A DNA stretch of 29,699 bases, taken from positions 1 through 29,699 of the forward strand of contig CAZMLC010000029.1 of assembly GCA_964567125.1 (NCBI GenBank), written 5' to 3'. Under the pieces are notes generated by a model. The model worked only from the letters and a program-made list of their open reading frames with translations. It was not told the DNA's origin and made no database searches. Shown here piece by piece: positions 7,059 through 15,367 of the stretch. Each line of letters opens with the position of its first letter. Position 1 is the stretch's first letter. Origin of the DNA: CAZMLC01 sp964567125 (GTDB lineage Bacteria; Verrucomicrobiota; Kiritimatiellia; RFP12; UBA1067). A program made the position numbers and the translations under genes.

Positions 7059-8747
7059 TTATTTTCGTGTGAAGGGCATTCGGATGTTGCGACGGCCGAC
7101 GATGCAGCCCAGTACCAGGAACATGCCGGGAATCGCGAGCAGGAAATCGCCGTATCGGGTGTAGGGCGCTGGGAGCGGCTTTTGCGGCACAAAAACCGGA
7201 AGCACCATAAAGCCATGGAAATCAGCGAGCGCGTTGCGGGCGCTCAGCAGGGTGGTTTTGCCGGTAGGCTCGACGATGCAGGAAACCCCGGAGTTGGCGC
7301 ATCGGACTAACGGCACGCCGTTTTCAACTGCGCGGAAAATGGCCTGATGCAGATGCTGGACCGGTTCGATTGAACCGTTAAACCAGGCGTCATTCGTCAC
7401 GAGGGCGAGCAGTTGTGCGCCCGCTTTAACCGCATTGCGACTGAGTTCCGGTACAGTGTCCTCAAAGCAGATGAGCGCGCCAATCGCGAGTGTCTGCGCG
7501 TTCGTCCTCGTGAGCGTAAAGATGTTCGCGCCATCGCCCGGTGTGCAGGAGACGCCGGTGGGGGCTAGCTTCTGCAAGAGGGGAATGGTCTTATCCAGGG
7601 GAATGTATTCGCCGAAGGGCACCAGATGCTGCTTGCGGTAAGGCTTGCGACCAAGCGGATCGCCCTGCGTGTTAAACAGCCAAACCGAGTTGTAATATTC
7701 CCGCCCCTGCGGTGCGCGTGCGGAAACCTTGACATGTGTCGCCTCCATTGTTCCTGTCAGCAAGGGTGAACGCGCGAGGGCTACGCCCCGCTTGACCATA
7801 TCGCGGGCTGAGCGGCTGTAGGGCAGATATCCGTTCAGCGCGGTCTCCGGCCACACCGTCAAATCTGGATTCCCGGCGCTGGCGAGTTCGGTCTGGGAAT
7901 AAAGAATCTTTAAGCGGTCTTCCTCGGAAGTCGCATCGGCGAGAAAGACGCACGGCGTATTGGGCTGGATCAGCGCCACGCGCCATGCGGGATGTTTGTA
8001 ACAGGTCGAGGTCCAGTGCGTCGTGCGCACGAATCCCCAGGCTACGCATCCGAGCACCACGGAGAACGGGATGAAACTCTCGCCTGAACGCAACAGGCGC
8101 GTCAGGAAGGGCTGTACAACAGTCTCCTGACGGTTCCAGCGTAAAAGAAAGGGATGCAGGATCCGTTCGCCCATACTCGTCAGCGCACCGTTGACCAGGA
8201 GGAGCAGTGCAGAGACTCCATAGACGCCCGCAACGGAGGCAATCTGAATGACCGGCAGGTTGTTGACCTGACTGACACCGAGAAAATTCCACGCAAAGCC
8301 GGAGAGAAAGACACCGCGCAGGTATTCCAGGCCGCACCAGATGAACGGGTCGGCCAGCGTGACAGCGGCGATGCGTCGCCACGAGGGCGTCGCACCAGCC
8401 CATGTCCAGACGCGGGCGGAAGCAAAGGCGAAGAGTGCGAAATAGAGAGAGCACCAGGCCGCTAGAGCCACTTGGCCGAGCACCACGAGGATCCACGGAC
8501 CGCCATTCTTGATGATGGCCGGAAACCAGCTCAGCGTCATGACCCAGAAGAGCATGCCGCCCACGCCCGCCGCAACACATGCCTGTCGCGGTGTTGAATG
8601 CCGGATGACGTACATCAGGGGAATCAACGCGAACCAGGCGCTTTCAGCCTGCGACGCAGGGGGGTAGGCGGTCCACAGTAAAAACCCGCTCAGCAGGGCG
8701 GCTGCCAAGCGCAGAAGAGTTGAGGGTGCGATTTTTTTCATAGTCAT
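7059..8747 (-). CDS. lnt: Apolipoprotein N-acyltransferase
   Basis: 562 aa. The enzyme adds the third acyl chain to the N-terminal cysteine of lipoproteins in the inner membrane, the last step of lipoprotein maturation in diderms. The N-terminal third has several hydrophobic segments (about 12-48, 58-78, 85-112, 165-192, 225-240). The C-terminal half is a nitrilase-like (carbon-nitrogen hydrolase) domain with the Glu-Lys-Cys triad readable as WPETALN (Glu301), KQHLVPFGEY (Lys372) and ICFED (Cys427). The TNDAWFN and RAVENGVP blocks are also typical. A final hydrophobic helix spans about 535-550. It starts MTMKK; ATG 8747 and ATG 8741 are both possible, and neither has a clear ribosome-binding site. 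The residues after it lead into gtrA, probably one operon. Confidence 0.95.
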   Translation of the reverse strand: MTMKKIAPSTLLRLAAALLSGFLLWTAYPPASQAESAWFALIPLMYVIRHSTPRQACVAAGVGGMLFWVMTLSWFPAIIKNGGPWILVVLGQVALAAWCSLYFALFAFASARVWTWAGATPSWRRIAAVTLADPFIWCGLEYLRGVFLSGFAWNFLGVSQVNNLPVIQIASVAGVYGVSALLLLVNGALTSMGERILHPFLLRWNRQETVVQPFLTRLLRSGESFIPFSVVLGCVAWGFVRTTHWTSTCYKHPAWRVALIQPNTPCVFLADATSEEDRLKILYSQTELASAGNPDLTVWPETALNGYLPYSRSARDMVKRGVALARSPLLTGTMEATHVKVSARAPQGREYYNSVWLFNTQGDPLGRKPYRKQHLVPFGEYIPLDKTIPLLQKLAPTGVSCTPGDGANIFTLTRTNAQTLAIGALICFEDTVPELSRNAVKAGAQLLALVTNDAWFNGSIEPVQHLHQAIFRAVENGVPLVRCANSGVSCIVEPTGKTTLLSARNALADFHGFMVLPVFVPQKPLPAPYTRYGDFLLAIPGMFLVLGCIVGRRNIRMPFTRK

Positions 8748-8769
8748 TTGGATGTGGTGCTAGTTTGCC

Positions 8770-8800
8770 AAAAAAAAAGGAGCGCTTCAATTCTCCTTTT
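8770..8800 (-). terminator. Intrinsic terminator after the pectate lyase gene
   Basis: Read on the minus strand, AAAAGGAG (8800-8793), a ten-base loop and CTCCTTTT (8782-8775) form an 8-bp stem that runs into a T-tract. It sits between the pectate lyase stop (8813) and the lnt start (8747). It therefore separates the two although they face the same way. Confidence 0.7.
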
Positions 8801-8812
8801 GCGCGGAACCGC

Positions 8813-9868
8813 TTACCGTGGATGTGATTTGAGCCAATCGGGATACTCTTTTTCTAAAAGACGCTGGGCATACGGCCCCAGCCAGCTGTAGTGATTGCGC
8901 CGTTCATATGAGATTTCCGCAAGTTGCTTTCTGGGAACGCCGTCGCGCGAACAGAAAAAGGGCTCGTGCGTCTCCAGATCGTAAAACCGCGCCCAGAGCA
9001 GCGGAGCCTGCGGATCGCGTTCAACAACCAGATCAACCGTGCCCGATTGCGGATCGCGGCGTCGGACCACGCGCGTTTCATGGAGCGCGAGCTTCCGGAA
9101 GGCGTCAATCGCGGCGTGGATAGCGGTTTGCATCTCCGGCGTCGGCTGCGGTTGCTCCATCAGGAAGCGGACGATTTCAACCGATTCCGAACCGCTGAGC
9201 GAAGCGCGTTCGTAGCTGCGGGCGCCAACGGGTTTAAGCGTTTCGCGGTCATGCTGCGCACACCAGAGCAATCGCGTGTCGCCCTGCCGGATCTGGCAGG
9301 CGAGGATGCAGGCGATGCCGCGGTCAATCGCGCTTTTACAGGCTGCGCGCGCAGCATCATCCGCGACTTCGCGGAGCAGGCGTTTTTCCGCCACCGCTTG
9401 CAAAAGACGAAGCGTATGGATCATCGCGGTATCATTGAAGGTGATCTGGATCCAGTAGCCGCTCTTCCGGTTGGGATATTGCGGGAAGCCTCCGTTGGCG
9501 TACTGCGCCTGCAGCAGGAACGAAAGCCCTTGCCGGAGTGCAGTCTGGATCGCGGGTGTGGAGCGATGGGCGGCAATACGGTCCAGGAAGCGGAGCTCCG
9601 TTGTGGTTGCACCGTTGTCGATGGTGCTGTCAACGATGTTGGTCTTCTGGCTTTCAATCCGCTGACAGGCCGCACGATCCAGCTGCGCGAAGGGATCGTA
9701 GTTCTTCGGCCAGCCGCCATCGCAATGCTGATAGAGCAGAACCGTCTCCGCGACGCGATACGCTTCCGGCGTTGCATAATAGGCGTCGGACTTGGCTAAA
9801 AGCGTCTGCGCAATCGCAGGCATTGCGCGGATGAAGAGACACAGAAGGATGAATGGGACACTATGCAT
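8813..9868 (-). CDS. Secreted pectate lyase, PL10-like
   Basis: 351 aa with a signal peptide (MHSVPFILLCLFIRAMPAIA, cleavage near residue 20). Family blocks of polysaccharide lyase 10 are visible: DGGWPKNYDP (50-59), STIDNGATT (81-89), NGGFPQYPN (125-133), ITFNDTAM (142-149) and a PVGARSYERASLSGSES region (213-229) holding candidate catalytic arginines. PL10 enzymes cleave de-esterified homogalacturonan by beta-elimination with calcium, using an alpha/alpha-toroid. The length matches a stand-alone catalytic domain. The product is expected in the periplasm or outside the cell. The gene is divergent from the three-gene secreted operon that starts at 10006, which suggests shared use on plant cell-wall glycans. 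It may be read from a leaderless mRNA (see its promoter). Confidence 0.88.
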   Translation of the reverse strand: MHSVPFILLCLFIRAMPAIAQTLLAKSDAYYATPEAYRVAETVLLYQHCDGGWPKNYDPFAQLDRAACQRIESQKTNIVDSTIDNGATTTELRFLDRIAAHRSTPAIQTALRQGLSFLLQAQYANGGFPQYPNRKSGYWIQITFNDTAMIHTLRLLQAVAEKRLLREVADDAARAACKSAIDRGIACILACQIRQGDTRLLWCAQHDRETLKPVGARSYERASLSGSESVEIVRFLMEQPQPTPEMQTAIHAAIDAFRKLALHETRVVRRRDPQSGTVDLVVERDPQAPLLWARFYDLETHEPFFCSRDGVPRKQLAEISYERRNHYSWLGPYAQRLLEKEYPDWLKSHPR

Positions 9869-9874
9869 GTTGCC

Positions 9875-9903
9875 AGTATAAAGGCTTTTGCGCCGTGCGT
9901 CCA
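9875..9903 (-). promoter_or_regulatory. Candidate promoter for the pectate lyase gene (possibly leaderless)
   Basis: On the minus strand: TGGACG (9903-9898, 4 of 6 to -35), a 17-base spacer and TATACT (9880-9875, 5 of 6 to -10). Only six bases (GGCAAC) separate the -10 from the ATG at 9868, so the expected transcription start coincides with the start codon. Confidence 0.55.
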
Positions 9904-9942
9904 GTGCACCTTGATTTAAGCAGCAGGCGCGAGGCTCTTTGC

Positions 9943-9971
9943 TTGCATCGCTCTCGGGAAACCGCTATCTT
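9943..9971 (+). promoter_or_regulatory. Weak candidate promoter for the HzsA-related operon
   Basis: TTGCAT (9943-9948), a 17-base spacer and TATCTT (9966-9971). Only 3 of 6 and 4 of 6 positions match consensus. Placement is sensible, with a leader of about 25-30 bases before the ATG at 10006. Confidence 0.35.
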
Positions 9972-10005
9972 ATGGTCAACGATCATTTATAGGGGGATGT
10001 TCGCT

Positions 10006-12113
10006 ATGTTCGCACGCATCGCGGGGACTGTTTTCGTTTGTGCGATGATGACCGCCTTGGCCGATGATTCTGCTGCGCGCCTGTTGCGCGAGCAGGGCGT
10101 CAACGAGGTCGTTTTCGTTAAGCGGTATACCTACACCGCCAACCATTATTATACGGAATTCATCAATAGCGCCTGGCAACCAGGCGGAAATCTCTGCGTG
10201 CTTAATTTAACATCGGGTGCTGTGCGCGAGGTGGTGCCTGGACTCTCTTCCGGCGTGGTTGAACGCTGTTCGCTCTCNNNNNNNNNNNNNNNNNNNNNNN
10301 NNNNNNNNNNNNNNNNNNNNNNNNNNNNNNNNNNNNNNNNNNNNNNNNNNNNNNNNNNNNNNNNNNNNNNNNNNNNNCCACGCGCTGTCAGTATGGAATT
10401 CTCTGCGACGGTTCGGATACGCTGACCACCACGGTGCTCTTCCGCATGGACGCGGATGGCAAAAACCTGCGCCAGCTTAGCCACAGCTCCGTTAGTGAAA
10501 CCGGACCCTCTATCATGCCGGATGGACGCGTACTCTATACGCGCTGGGAGTATGTGGACAAGGGCGCGGTGAGCGTCAAGTGTCTGTGGGCCATGCGTCC
10601 GGATGGCACGGTCTCCAGCGAAGTTTTCGGCAACGACATCGATTTGCCGCCGACGCTCAATTTCGGCCATGTGATTCCCGGCGCAGCCAATCAGTTTATC
10701 GTCATGGGTGTACCGCACTATCCGCAGAATAATGTGGGCACAGTGATCCGTCTCGACATGACACAGCCGATTCGCACGCGTGCGCCCATGCATTACGTCA
10801 CGGCCCATACCGATATCCGCGCGGAGTCGGGCTTTGCCTTCCGCGCGGACCCGCAGATGCCGTGGACGCACGATCCGAAAGGGCATGGCGCGCTCTATGC
10901 CGATGCCTTTCCCGTTGCGCGCGGCTGTTATCTGGCTGCACATAAACCGGCAGGCGCGGAGCCTTGGCATGCCCCCGCGGGATATGGGCTTGTTGTCCTC
11001 AACGATGCGGGCGAGGTCAAGCCGCTCTACCGCGATCCGCAGATCTCCTGCTGGCGTCCGATCCCAGTGGTCGCGCGGCCTGTTCCGCCAATACTTGCCT
11101 CCGCGTTAGATGGCGACCGCGCCCGGCGCAACGAGGCGGTCTGCATGGTCGAGGATGTCTATCATGGGTTGGTGGATGTGCCGCGCGGGGCCGTGCGCAG
11201 CATCCGCATTCTGGAGCAGGTTCCGCGTCCCTGGGCGGCGCAGTGCAAAGGCAACCGCGACGAATACGATCAGCAGCACATCGTGATTTCCAAGGATACG
11301 CACCTCGCACTCAAAGTGATTCGGGGGACCGTGCCTGTGGAGGCGGATGGCTCCGCGCATTTCGTTGTTCCCGCCGCGGCCAATCTCTTTTTCCAGTTGC
11401 TGGATGAGCAGGGGATGGCCGTGCAGACGGAACGGACGTTTGTGAATTACATGCCTGGCGAGACGCGCGCCTGCATCGGCTGCCACGAAACGCCGGAGAG
11501 CGCCGTCGCCTTCCGCAAGGCGAAGCGGCGCATCCCGCTGGCGTTCCAGCGTATGCCTTCGCAGCCGCACGGTGCGCGACCCTTGCACTATCCGGCGGAT
11601 GTGCAGCCGGTCTGGGACCGCCACTGCGTGCGCTGCCACTCCGGGGAACAGCCCAAAGCCGGGCTTGCGCTTACAGACGGATTAACCACGCTCTTCAGCA
11701 CCTCGTACGAGATGCTGGTGCCTGAACGCCGCAAGGGTTCGTTTGACCGCGGGATGCTGGGAACAATCATTGGTGAAAATCATCCGAAGACTGGGAATGT
11801 CGCTTATTTGCCTGCCTATTCCCTGGGCTCGCCCACTGCGCTGCTGAGCGGAATCGTCGGGGCGCCGACGCGTGCGGCAGATCCGCGCACATTGATTGAA
11901 AAACATCGTGCAATTGCACAGGCGGTTACGCCCGAGGAGCGGTTGCGCGTGACGACTTGGATCGATACCAATGCGCAGTATTACGGCTCCTACTGGGGGC
12001 GCCGCAATCGCGCTGTCTACCGTGAATCATCCGCCTTCCGTTTTGCGCCGACCCTGGCTGAAGCGCTGAGCATGACCCAGCCGGAACGCCTGTGTGAGGC
12101 ACCGAAACGCTGA
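10006..12113 (+). CDS. HzsA-related secreted diheme protein, interrupted by assembly gap
   Basis: The left part (10006-10277, frame 1) begins with a signal peptide (MFARIAGTVFVCAMMTALA). The ATG at 10006 is preferred over 9997 because AGGGGG (9991-9996) lies 9 bases before it. The VVFVKRYTY and HYYTEFI segments match the start of HzsA-related proteins. After the 100-N gap the same family continues in frame 3 with RCQYGILCDGSD, VLFRMDADGKN and YTRWEYVDKG (beta-propeller, PD40-like), then a long middle domain. The C-terminus has two c-type haem sites, CIGCH (11472-11486) and CVRCH (11625-11639). HzsA is the hydrazine synthase alpha subunit of anammox bacteria. Relatives elsewhere are of unknown function and should not be read as hydrazine synthases. 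The protein is probably periplasmic and redox-active. The next gene starts 21 bases after the stop. Confidence 0.85.
10278..10377. other. Assembly gap (100 N)
   Basis: Exactly 100 undetermined bases, the usual placeholder for a gap of unknown size. The coding frame is 1 on the left and 3 on the right, so the true missing length must be 2 modulo 3 if the gene is intact; 100 is 1 modulo 3. Confidence 0.98.
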
Positions 12114-12134
12114 TTTTTAAAAAAGGAAACACGT

Positions 12135-15100
12135 ATGAAGTACACATTGCCTGTGATGGGCTGTCTGTTGGCTCTGGGCTGCATGCACGCTGAGGCTGCC
12201 TTGCAGAACGACTATCTGTTGACCTCAAACGCGGTCGCCGGACTGACCTACAAAGGGAACCTTGCGGTGACCAACGGATGCAAGGAAGCGCAAGTGGCGT
12301 TGCTGGATGCCGTGCCGTTCTGCGCTCCTAAACTGGTGTTGAACAACAGCGCCTTTTCCGTTCTTGTCTGGGTGAAACCCTATGGCGCGGGGAGCGGTCG
12401 CGGCAATCCCAATGCGCGTAACGGGATGCTCGTTGCAAACGGCAGCGGCTACTACGACGGTTTCCGCGTTTTGCTGACGGATTGGGATACGCGGCGGCTG
12501 CGTTTCGAGATCGGTCGACCCAATGGCGCTTTCGGCATTGATGGCAAGACCATCGTCAGCGAGGATCATTGGAGTTGCGTGGTGGCATCGTGGGATGGCC
12601 AGATGATGCGGCTCTATCTGAACGGCGTACTTGAGGCTGAGCATGAATTTTCCGGTCCGCTGCTTGATCCGAAAGATGCGGTATTCCGGATCGGCTATGC
12701 CAATTATGGTGTCGGTTCCTTTGTTCAGGCGATCGAACGCGTGCAGATCTATAATCATGCGCTCGATGCAAAAGAGCTCCATGCGCTGTTGGGTGCGGAT
12801 GAACGCGCTGTGCGTGCGGCTCAGAAATTGCGCGCTGCGCGCGCAAACCGTGCGCAAGCTATCAAGGAGAGCCTCGCGATCTTGAAGCAATACGAACATC
12901 CCGACTGGTTGCGCGGTGAAGCCAACGAGGTGCTGCTTCAGAGCTGTCGCAGCGGACAAGGGTCGATGCTGCCCAGCGCTGCCGTGAAAAATTTACGCGC
13001 GAAGCATGCCTCGATGGGCGATGCTACGCTGGCTGCTGCTTTGCAACGTGCATTCTGCGAAAGCCTTGTGCGTGAATGCAAATGGGATGAAGCTGTGACC
13101 GAATATGAACGCATGGTGAGCGCGAATCCGGCAGCGCGCGAGACGTATGCAATGGTACTGTGGCGATCCGGAAAATGCGCGCAAGCCTGCGAGCAGTTTG
13201 CCCTTCTGCGCGATCAAGCGGCGCAAAGTCTTTCGGTTCGCGCCTTGGCGGCTTACGCGATTGTGAAAATCCAGAGCCAGCAGGAAAACACCGCTGCAGC
13301 GCGCGAGGCCTTGGCCGCGCTGGTCGCATTGAAGGGCGTGCCCGCCCATCTGATTGCCGAAGCTAAGGAGCTGGTTGATCCGCAGCCTGCGGTCGACAGC
13401 CGGAGACCCTGGGGCGACTTTGCCAAAACACCGCTGGCCTTCTATGTGGCACCCGATGGAAGTGACGCGCAGGAGGGCAGCAAGGCCAAGCCTTTTGCCA
13501 CGTTGACGCGTGCGCGCGATGCGGTGCGGGCGCGTACGAATAAGGCAGAGGGGGTCACTGTCTTTGTACGAGGCGGGCGTTATGTCGTCCGGGAAACGCT
13601 CGAACTGGATGCACAGGACTCAGGACAAGCGTCCGCACCTGTGATTTATCGCGCGTATCCGGGTGAACGTCCTATTTTCGACGGCGGTTTTCATGTGAAG
13701 GACTTTGCGCCTGTCACGGAGGCGGAGATCCTGGCGCGCCTGCCGGAATCGGCGCGCGGACAGGTGGTTGTTGCGGATCTGAAGGCTGCTGGCTATTCGT
13801 CGTTCGAAACGCAGCGGCCGTACGGACGGGGGGAGATGAATCTGGGCCGTGGTATCCGCGAGCTCTTCGCCGACGGCGAGCCCATGACGATTGCGCGCTG
13901 GCCGAATAGCGGATGGTTGAAGACCGGCGCGCAAACCGGCAGCGTCACCAATCGTGCCTTTGTGTTCACGGATCCGCAGCTGAAGCGCTGGAACCAAGCG
14001 AAAGAGGCGATGATCTGCGGCTATTTCTACCATCTGTGGTCTGACTGCACCATGCCCGTCGCATTCAGCGAGGCAGCGATCACCTTCCGCGAGAAGTTGC
14101 CGGAAACCGGTCTCAAGGCCGACCATCCCTTCTTCGTGCTCAACCTTCTGGAGGAGATCGATCAGCCCGGCGAATGGTATTATGATTGCGCCTCGGGCAA
14201 GCTCTATTGGTGGAAACCCGAGAAGCTGAACCGTCGGGCTGATGTCGTTGTCTCCCAGTGGAATAAACCCTTCTTGACCCTGAAAAACGTGAATCATCTT
14301 TCGATCTCCGGCTTGATCTATGAGTATGGTCAGCAGGACGGGATACAGATCGCGAATAGCGCGGATATCGCGCTGGTGGGCTGTATGCTGCGGCGCATGG
14401 GGGGGACAGCGCTCAGCGCGCTGGAGATGAAGAACTTCACGATTTACGGCAACAGCTTCAATACGCTGGGCCATGCGGCCATGCGCATCCGCGGGGGCGA
14501 TCGCAAGACCTTGACCTCGGGGAATATCGTCATTGAGAACAACGAGGTCTTTGGCTTCGCGCGTCGCGGACGCACCTATAATCCTGCGCTCTTCCTCGAT
14601 GGTTGCGGCACGCGCGTGGTGCACAATCGTTTTCATCACGGGCCTTCCAGCGCCATGCGCATCGAGGGCAACGACCATCGGATTGAGTACAATTTGTGCG
14701 ACAATCTCGTGACGGAGTCCGACGATCAGGGCGCCATCGATATGTGGTGCAATGTGACCTACCGCGGCAATGTCATGCGTTACAATTACTGGAAAGATAT
14801 CGGCGGCGGGGCGAACATCCCGTGTGGACAGGCCGCCATCCGTTTCGACGATGCGATCAGCGGCTGCCTCGTGTATGGCAACTACTTTGAGAACACCTCA
14901 AACGGTCATTTCGGCGGCGTGCAGATTCACGGCGGCCAGATGAATATCATCGACAACAACATCTTCATGGATTGCGCGACTGGCGTCAGCTTCTCAACCT
15001 GGGGAACCAAACGGTGGAACGAGTTCTTGGATCGCCCGGCTCTCCAGAAGATGATGGCGGACGTCCAGGTGGACGGGGAGCTCTATCGCAGCCGTTATCC

Positions 15101-15344
15101 TGAACTGCCCATTTCCCGTGAGAAGAATGATCAGAACAGCATCTGGCGCAATCTCTTTATCAACTGCGGGCAGACCTTTGCGCGTGCGCCGAAAACAACG
15201 GATGCCGCCTGTAATCAGGTGTTCACGGAAACACCGCGCGTGCAGAAGATCGCGGAGACGTCGGTCTTCACGATGCTGCCGCCGCGTCATCAGATGGGGC
15301 GTTATGCCAACGATTATCTGATTGAAAACCGTTTGGTTCGTTAA
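12135..15344 (+). CDS. Secreted LamG + helical-repeat + right-handed beta-helix protein (GH141-like)
   Basis: 1069 aa, ATG with AAGGA 7 bases upstream. A signal peptide (about 1-22, MKYTLPVMGCLLALGC then AEA) leads into a LamG/concanavalin-like domain (about 25-220), recognisable from WVKPYG, HWSCVVASWDG and LYLNGVL. An Ala-rich helical, TPR-like section follows (about 225-415). From about 435 there is a right-handed parallel beta-helix introduced by FYVAPDGSDAQEGSKAKPFA and VTVFVRGGRYVVRETL, with many later N/G-rich turns. The order YVAPDGxD, RGGxY, YRAYPGERPIFDGG, then EWYYD-GKLYWW is typical of GH141-like proteins; characterised GH141 members include an alpha-L-fucosidase and a xylanase. 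The LamG probably binds glycan. Substrate is inferred from the pectate lyase nearby. It is in an operon with both neighbours. Confidence 0.8.
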   Translation: MKYTLPVMGCLLALGCMHAEAALQNDYLLTSNAVAGLTYKGNLAVTNGCKEAQVALLDAVPFCAPKLVLNNSAFSVLVWVKPYGAGSGRGNPNARNGMLVANGSGYYDGFRVLLTDWDTRRLRFEIGRPNGAFGIDGKTIVSEDHWSCVVASWDGQMMRLYLNGVLEAEHEFSGPLLDPKDAVFRIGYANYGVGSFVQAIERVQIYNHALDAKELHALLGADERAVRAAQKLRAARANRAQAIKESLAILKQYEHPDWLRGEANEVLLQSCRSGQGSMLPSAAVKNLRAKHASMGDATLAAALQRAFCESLVRECKWDEAVTEYERMVSANPAARETYAMVLWRSGKCAQACEQFALLRDQAAQSLSVRALAAYAIVKIQSQQENTAAAREALAALVALKGVPAHLIAEAKELVDPQPAVDSRRPWGDFAKTPLAFYVAPDGSDAQEGSKAKPFATLTRARDAVRARTNKAEGVTVFVRGGRYVVRETLELDAQDSGQASAPVIYRAYPGERPIFDGGFHVKDFAPVTEAEILARLPESARGQVVVADLKAAGYSSFETQRPYGRGEMNLGRGIRELFADGEPMTIARWPNSGWLKTGAQTGSVTNRAFVFTDPQLKRWNQAKEAMICGYFYHLWSDCTMPVAFSEAAITFREKLPETGLKADHPFFVLNLLEEIDQPGEWYYDCASGKLYWWKPEKLNRRADVVVSQWNKPFLTLKNVNHLSISGLIYEYGQQDGIQIANSADIALVGCMLRRMGGTALSALEMKNFTIYGNSFNTLGHAAMRIRGGDRKTLTSGNIVIENNEVFGFARRGRTYNPALFLDGCGTRVVHNRFHHGPSSAMRIEGNDHRIEYNLCDNLVTESDDQGAIDMWCNVTYRGNVMRYNYWKDIGGGANIPCGQAAIRFDDAISGCLVYGNYFENTSNGHFGGVQIHGGQMNIIDNNIFMDCATGVSFSTWGTKRWNEFLDRPALQKMMADVQVDGELYRSRYPELPISREKNDQNSIWRNLFINCGQTFARAPKTTDAACNQVFTETPRVQKIAETSVFTMLPPRHQMGRYANDYLIENRLVR

Positions 15345-15367
15345 AAGCTAGGAGCGGAGGAATCGCG

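Noticed and set aside
7055..7216. N-terminal extension of the GtrA-like protein
   Set aside because: It overlaps lnt and encodes a Ser/Arg/Cys-rich segment not found in GtrA proteins, while the ATG at 7054 gives a normal family length.
8924..9799. 291-aa open frame on the plus strand opposite the pectate lyase
   Set aside because: Low-complexity Arg-rich product with no recognisable family; the minus strand encodes a clear PL10 protein with signal peptide.
10006..12113. Hydrazine synthase function for the HzsA-related protein
   Set aside because: Similarity is at family level only; there are no hzsB/hzsC genes nearby and no sign of anammox metabolism, so the anammox function is not claimed.
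13620..14678. 352-aa open frame on the minus strand opposite the beta-helix gene
   Set aside because: Shadow frame; no motifs, and the plus-strand gene is continuous with a full set of beta-helix landmarks.
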